Below, in pieces: positions 5,402-8,370 of a stretch of DNA of 8,370 nucleotides; position 1 is the first letter of the stretch; every line of letters begins with the position of its first letter. The DNA lies in contig JALGTD010000053.1 in the NCBI GenBank assembly GCA_029821515.1, forward strand, positions 1 through 8,370, in the 5' to 3' direction. The notes under the pieces are model-generated. The model saw only the letters and a program-made list of their open reading frames with translations, was not told the origin of the DNA and did not search any database. The position numbers and the translations under genes were made by a program. The DNA is from Candidatus Zipacnadia bacterium (GTDB lineage Bacteria; Armatimonadota; Zipacnadia; Zipacnadales; Zipacnadaceae).

Positions 5402-7055
5402 AGACCGGCGTGGCGCGACAGTAAGAGTTGTCAGCTTTAGTCAGCCGGACCTGCAGTGGTGTTTGCGCGTCTGCCGAAGCCTCTGGGACTTCCACCAGAT
5501 AGCCGTCAACAATGGCCAGCAACCCGGCATGGGGGACAGCCAGTAAATCGTCGTTGTTAATGGTCAGGCAATCATCCACCTTGTAGTGGTGGACTTGCTG
5601 TAGACTTGTTGGGACTATTTCATATTCTTCCGGATGAATGTCCCGCGTGGCGCGGATGAACAGGTCGAAGGAGAGTTCATCTTCCAGTTGCTCAGCCCCG
5701 GTGCCGTGAGGCCCGACCAGAGCTAAACAGACCATTGGATCAGCCACGACCACTGCGGCACCTTGCTTTATGTTGCTAACGCGTAACTGGCGGATAGCCC
5801 GCATAGCTACGGTTTCAGCCGACAGAACTTTCCCGCTGCCAGTGCAATAGGGGCAGGGCGTCTGCAGCTTCTGGGCAAGATTGTTCTCGGTGCGCTTCCG
5901 CGTCATCTCCACCAGGCCCAGCCGAGTGATATGCTGGATACGGGTACGCTTCCGATCCTTGGTAAAAGCTTCGTGCAGCGTGCTACTGACCTGCTTGCGG
6001 TGTTTGGCTTTGTCCATATCAATGAAGTCAATAACAATGATGCCGCCGATGCCCCGTAGCCGTAGCTGGCGGCCGATCTCCTCGGCTGCCTCTACGTTTG
6101 TGCGCAACACCGTTTCTTCCAGGCTGCCGGTGCCGGTGAATTTACCGGTATTGACATCTATGGCAGTAAGCGCTTCGGTTGGATCAATGGCGATATAGCC
6201 GCCGTGGGGCAGCCATACCTTGCGCCGCAGCGCCTTGGATATCTCCTGCTCAATCCCGTAGTGGTCGAATATTGGTTCGTGGCTTCTGTATAGCTCAACT
6301 CGATTGCGCAACTCCGGAACCACGCTGTCCAGTAGATTCAAGACGCGATCGTAGGTCACTTTGTCGTTGACGATAAATTCCTCGGTTTCCTCAGAGAAGG
6401 TATCGCGCACGACTTCGAATACCAGGCTGAGGTCTTCGTGTATGAGGGCCGGAGCAGTGCTTTGCTGGGCTTTGTTTTGAATCGAGCGCCACAGCTTCAT
6501 CAGAAACTTGACATCGTCTTCCAGTTCCTTGTAGTCAGCGCCCTCAGCTTGCGTGCGCACGATGACGCCGAATCCCTCTGGCCGAACCCGGCTGGCCAAC
6601 TGGCGTAATCGCTTTTGCTCGCCCTCGTCTTCGATTTTCTTGGAGACGCCCACTTTTGTGCTCGACTCGGGCATTAGCACCAGATGGCGACCGGGCAACG
6701 ATAGGTGGCGGGTAGCCCGCGCCCCTTTGTTAGCCAGCGGGCCCTTGGTGACTTGCACCATTATCTGCTGGCCGGCGCTGAGTACCGACGATATTGGCGG
6801 GGTGCGGCCTGATCTCTTCGGTGGTTCTGGCTGGATGGCATCGGAGACGTGCAGGAAAGCATTCTTCTCGATCCCACACTCAACGAAGGCAGCATCCAGT
6901 CCGGGCACGACGTCTGAGACCCGGCCCAGATAGATGTTGCCGACTACCCGTTCCTCTTCTTGCTGCTCATATAGCACCTCGGCCAGGCGGCCCTCTTCCA
7001 GCATAGCCACTCGCGTCTGTCTTTTGTCTACATCTACAATAATCTTTTCACCCAT
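5400..7055 (-). CDS. rng: Ribonuclease E/G family endoribonuclease with C-terminal TRAM-like segment
   Basis: Predicted 551-aa endoribonuclease for processing and decay of structured RNAs (rRNA and mRNA). Domains in order: an S1 RNA-binding domain (about 35-110, with G-N-I-Y-L-G-R-V); a 5'-sensor/RNase H-like region with the family segment L-S-L-P-G-R-H-L-V-L-M-P (118-129); the catalytic part with D-V-N-T-G-K (300-305, Asp300 a metal ligand) and I-D-F-I-D-M (342-347, second Asp346); and the zinc-link C-P-Y-C (Cys401, Cys404) followed by T-G-S-G. The protein lacks the long disordered scaffold of enterobacterial RNase E, so it is RNase G-like in size. The last 50 residues look like a degenerate TRAM domain. 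ATG at 7055 is preferred to the in-frame TTG at 7073, although its ribosome site (GGGAAG, 10 nt away) is weak. It follows DUF2344 after 102 nt. Confidence 0.93.
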   Translation of the reverse strand: MGEKIIVDVDKRQTRVAMLEEGRLAEVLYEQQEEERVVGNIYLGRVSDVVPGLDAAFVECGIEKNAFLHVSDAIQPEPPKRSGRTPPISSVLSAGQQIMVQVTKGPLANKGARATRHLSLPGRHLVLMPESSTKVGVSKKIEDEGEQKRLRQLASRVRPEGFGVIVRTQAEGADYKELEDDVKFLMKLWRSIQNKAQQSTAPALIHEDLSLVFEVVRDTFSEETEEFIVNDKVTYDRVLNLLDSVVPELRNRVELYRSHEPIFDHYGIEQEISKALRRKVWLPHGGYIAIDPTEALTAIDVNTGKFTGTGSLEETVLRTNVEAAEEIGRQLRLRGIGGIIVIDFIDMDKAKHRKQVSSTLHEAFTKDRKRTRIQHITRLGLVEMTRKRTENNLAQKLQTPCPYCTGSGKVLSAETVAMRAIRQLRVSNIKQGAAVVVADPMVCLALVGPHGTGAEQLEDELSFDLFIRATRDIHPEEYEIVPTSLQQVHHYKVDDCLTINNDDLLAVPHAGLLAIVDGYLVEVPEASADAQTPLQVRLTKADNSYCRATPV

Positions 7056-7157
7056 GATAAGTTGACTTCCCAACTCGGACGGCGGCAGTATTCTTCTGCA
7101 AACCCCAGCATTTTTGCCCGGCGTCTGCAGTCTGCCTGTGTTTTCCGTCCAGAATAA
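7056..7157 (-). other. Leader region between DUF2344 and RNase G
   Basis: A 102-nt gap that is unusually long for this block. It holds no convincing promoter or U-tracted terminator. There is a tandem GCAGAC/TGCAGAC repeat, and the complementary ends GGACGG (minus, 7150-7145) and CCGTCC (near 7083-7078) could close a large stem. RNase E of Escherichia coli is known to autoregulate through its own 5' leader, so a leader role is conceivable but is inference only. Confidence 0.3.
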
Positions 7158-7841
7158 TTAGGCTCCATACAGCTTTACTCGTGTCATCAGCTTGACCGGC
7201 AGGCTGCTGCGCCCGATGAGTCTGGCCAACACCTGAAAAATTTCTGCAGGCTTGACCAGATCATCCTGAGCCAGGCTCAAGCTCATTTGAAGTTGCAATT
7301 CTTGACTACTCGCCACCGCCAGTTTGTGCGTGCCCGGGCGAATGTCCACTATACGCAGGCGGCTCTTGGTTTCGCGTCTGATATTGATGCTATCCCTATC
7401 CAGAAAGTCGTGCACTGCTTTCGCCAGCTCATTGGCCCCAACCTCATCAGGGTCAATATCAATCGTATAGTCAACCTGATTTAGATCGGCAAACGGCGAG
7501 CGCTTTTGCCGGGGTAGTACCTGCGCGCTGAGTAGATTGAGACCACGCGGCAACTGCTTACACAGCCGCTTGCCGACTGCTGCTGAGTCTATGTGCTCCT
7601 CCAGATCGATACCGCATAGCTCATGCAGGCCGGCTATCCCCACGGGTAGTGGTCGGGCGAAAGTGAGCTTGGCGCGGGGATGAAACCCCTTGCTGTAGGC
7701 CACCGGCAGCCCAGCCCGCCTCAGGGCACGGTCAAGGGCAGCAGCCACGTCGAGATGGCCCAGAAAGCGCAAACGGCCCACCTTCTCATATTCGATCCGT
7801 GCGTAGATATGCTGTTTTTCACTAGCAGGCTGGTTACTCAC
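7158..7841 (-). CDS. DUF2344 / TIGR03936 radical SAM-linked protein
   Basis: A 227-aa protein recognised as DUF2344, a family found next to, or fused to, TIGR03960 radical SAM enzymes. The N-terminal half carries the family's conserved patterns: R-I-E-Y-E-K-V-G-R-L-R-F-L-G-H-L-D (15-31), R-A-L-R-R-A-G-L-P-V-A-Y-S-K-G-F-H-P (38-55) and L-P-V-G-I (65-69). The biochemical function is not established. The constant association with a radical SAM protein and RNase E/G suggests RNA modification or maturation. The start is a GTG at 7841 that overlaps the upstream gene's stop by 8 nt (GTGAGTAA), with GAGGT five nt before it. This is typical translational coupling within one operon. The C-terminus (A-R-L-I-G...M-T-R-V-K-L-Y-G-A) is complete. 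No signal peptide or membrane segment is seen. Confidence 0.9.
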   Translation of the reverse strand: MSNQPASEKQHIYARIEYEKVGRLRFLGHLDVAAALDRALRRAGLPVAYSKGFHPRAKLTFARPLPVGIAGLHELCGIDLEEHIDSAAVGKRLCKQLPRGLNLLSAQVLPRQKRSPFADLNQVDYTIDIDPDEVGANELAKAVHDFLDRDSINIRRETKSRLRIVDIRPGTHKLAVASSQELQLQMSLSLAQDDLVKPAEIFQVLARLIGRSSLPVKLMTRVKLYGA

Positions 7842-8370
7842 TCTTAACCTCTTGCCTCTGTGGCTGCAGTGCGCCCATCATAGCCGGGCAGGGCAGTAGT
7901 TCCTCAAGACCGCAGCCCTGGCAACCGGCCAGTCGGCAATCAGAGGTAGTCAGCCCTTGCTGGGCGCGAGCGTACTCACGCTGCAGGAATTGCCGGGAGA
8001 CACCCAGGTCAATGTGATCCCACGGCAGTTGCTGGTCCAGGTCCCACTGGCGCTGCGCCTCAGTAGCAAGATCTTTGCCGACAGCAGCACAGGCTCGCTC
8101 CCAGCGTGCGTAAGAGAAATTCTCCCGCCAGGCCTCCAGGATGCCGCCCTCGGCATAGACCTGTTCGATAATCGGTCCCAGGCTGCGGTCGCCCCGACTC
8201 AGCAATGATTCGACCAGCGTCAGTTGGCTGTCGGGATAGGACAGTTTCATCCCCTTTTGCTTATTCAGACGCTGGCGTAGGAGGTCTTGTTTGCGAGACA
8301 ACTCCGCCGGATCACTGACCTGCAGCCACTGGAACGGAGTATGCGACTTGGGAATGAGCGTAGCCAGACT
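7834..8370 (-). CDS. TIGR03960-type radical SAM protein, C-terminal part (5' end beyond window)
   Basis: The frame is open to the right window edge, leaving 178 visible residues and a TAA stop. It begins in the middle of the protein: P-K-S-H-T-P-F-Q-W at visible 7-15 is the family's conserved end-of-barrel strand. R-K-Q-D-L-L, then R-G-D-R-x-L-G, then L-P-W-D-H-I-D-x-G-V-S follow in the usual order. A terminal cysteine cluster, C-x4-C-x2-C (visible 145, 150, 153), is also typical. The expected B12-binding-like domain and the CxxxCxxC iron-sulfur motif would lie upstream, outside the window, so catalysis cannot be judged here. The TTG at 8301 is not a start: the homology continues straight through it. 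The reaction of the family is unknown. It overlaps DUF2344 by 8 nt. Confidence 0.9.
   Translation of the reverse strand, partial: SLATLIPKSHTPFQWLQVSDPAELSRKQDLLRQRLNKQKGMKLSYPDSQLTLVESLLSRGDRSLGPIIEQVYAEGGILEAWRENFSYARWERACAAVGKDLATEAQRQWDLDQQLPWDHIDLGVSRQFLQREYARAQQGLTTSDCRLAGCQGCGLEELLPCPAMMGALQPQRQEVKSE

Noticed and set aside
8299..8301. TTG as the start of a small 155-aa gene
   Set aside because: The frame and the radical SAM homology continue upstream to the window edge, so this is an internal codon of a partial gene.
1..8370. Mobile element, CRISPR array, toxin-antitoxin or defence system
   Set aside because: No transposase, integrase, tandem spaced repeats, or paired small genes are visible. 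Every gap is under 160 nt and lies between recognisable core genes.

Overview
This window looks like an ordinary bacterial chromosome segment of mid-50s % GC (estimated by eye). Eight genes all lie on the minus strand and are read from the right edge towards the left. Both edge genes are cut: the right-hand radical SAM gene lacks its 5' part and the left-hand Tat-exported protein lacks its 3' part. I see no rRNA or tRNA gene, insertion sequence, CRISPR array or other sign of mobile DNA. The mixture (radical SAM/DUF2344/RNase G block, MurA, MreB, PfkB kinase, Tat DUF362 protein) suggests a Gram-positive-like or deep-branching lineage. Chloroflexota (Dehalococcoidia-like) is my best guess from protein flavour and gene order, but this is inference, not something the sequence proves.

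Right part (8370-5400): the end of a TIGR03960-type radical SAM protein overlaps a DUF2344 (TIGR03936) gene by 8 nt. After a 102-nt leader comes an RNase E/G-family ribonuclease with an S1 domain, the catalytic DVNTGK segment, a CPxC zinc-link and an extra C-terminal TRAM-like segment. This trio is a recurring neighbourhood in bacteria and points to RNA/tRNA maturation or modification. A weak hairpin sits exactly at the RNase stop codon.

Middle part (5399-1721): a good sigma70-type promoter (TTGCAA, 17 bp, TATACT), whose -10 region is embedded in an imperfect dyad, lies in the 159-nt gap ahead of murA. murA (peptidoglycan precursor synthesis, catalytic Cys117 present) overlaps mreB (cell-shape actin) by 13 nt, so the two are probably translationally coupled. 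A class I aminotransferase with a strong Shine-Dalgarno site follows 47 nt later.

Left part (1720-1): a PfkB-family sugar-phosphate kinase (1-phosphofructokinase-like) is preceded by a leader containing a 10-bp hairpin. Then comes a Tat-signal, lipobox-bearing DUF362-type protein that runs off the window. Several reading frames are longer than the real genes. The starts were set from ribosome-binding sites and family N-termini, and these differ from the longest open frames for the kinase, MurA, RNase G and the DUF362 protein.

I did not find a convincing new multi-gene system. The most worthwhile leads are the murA-mreB overlap, the dyad-bearing murA promoter, the TRAM-like tail on the RNase, and the hairpin in the kinase leader.
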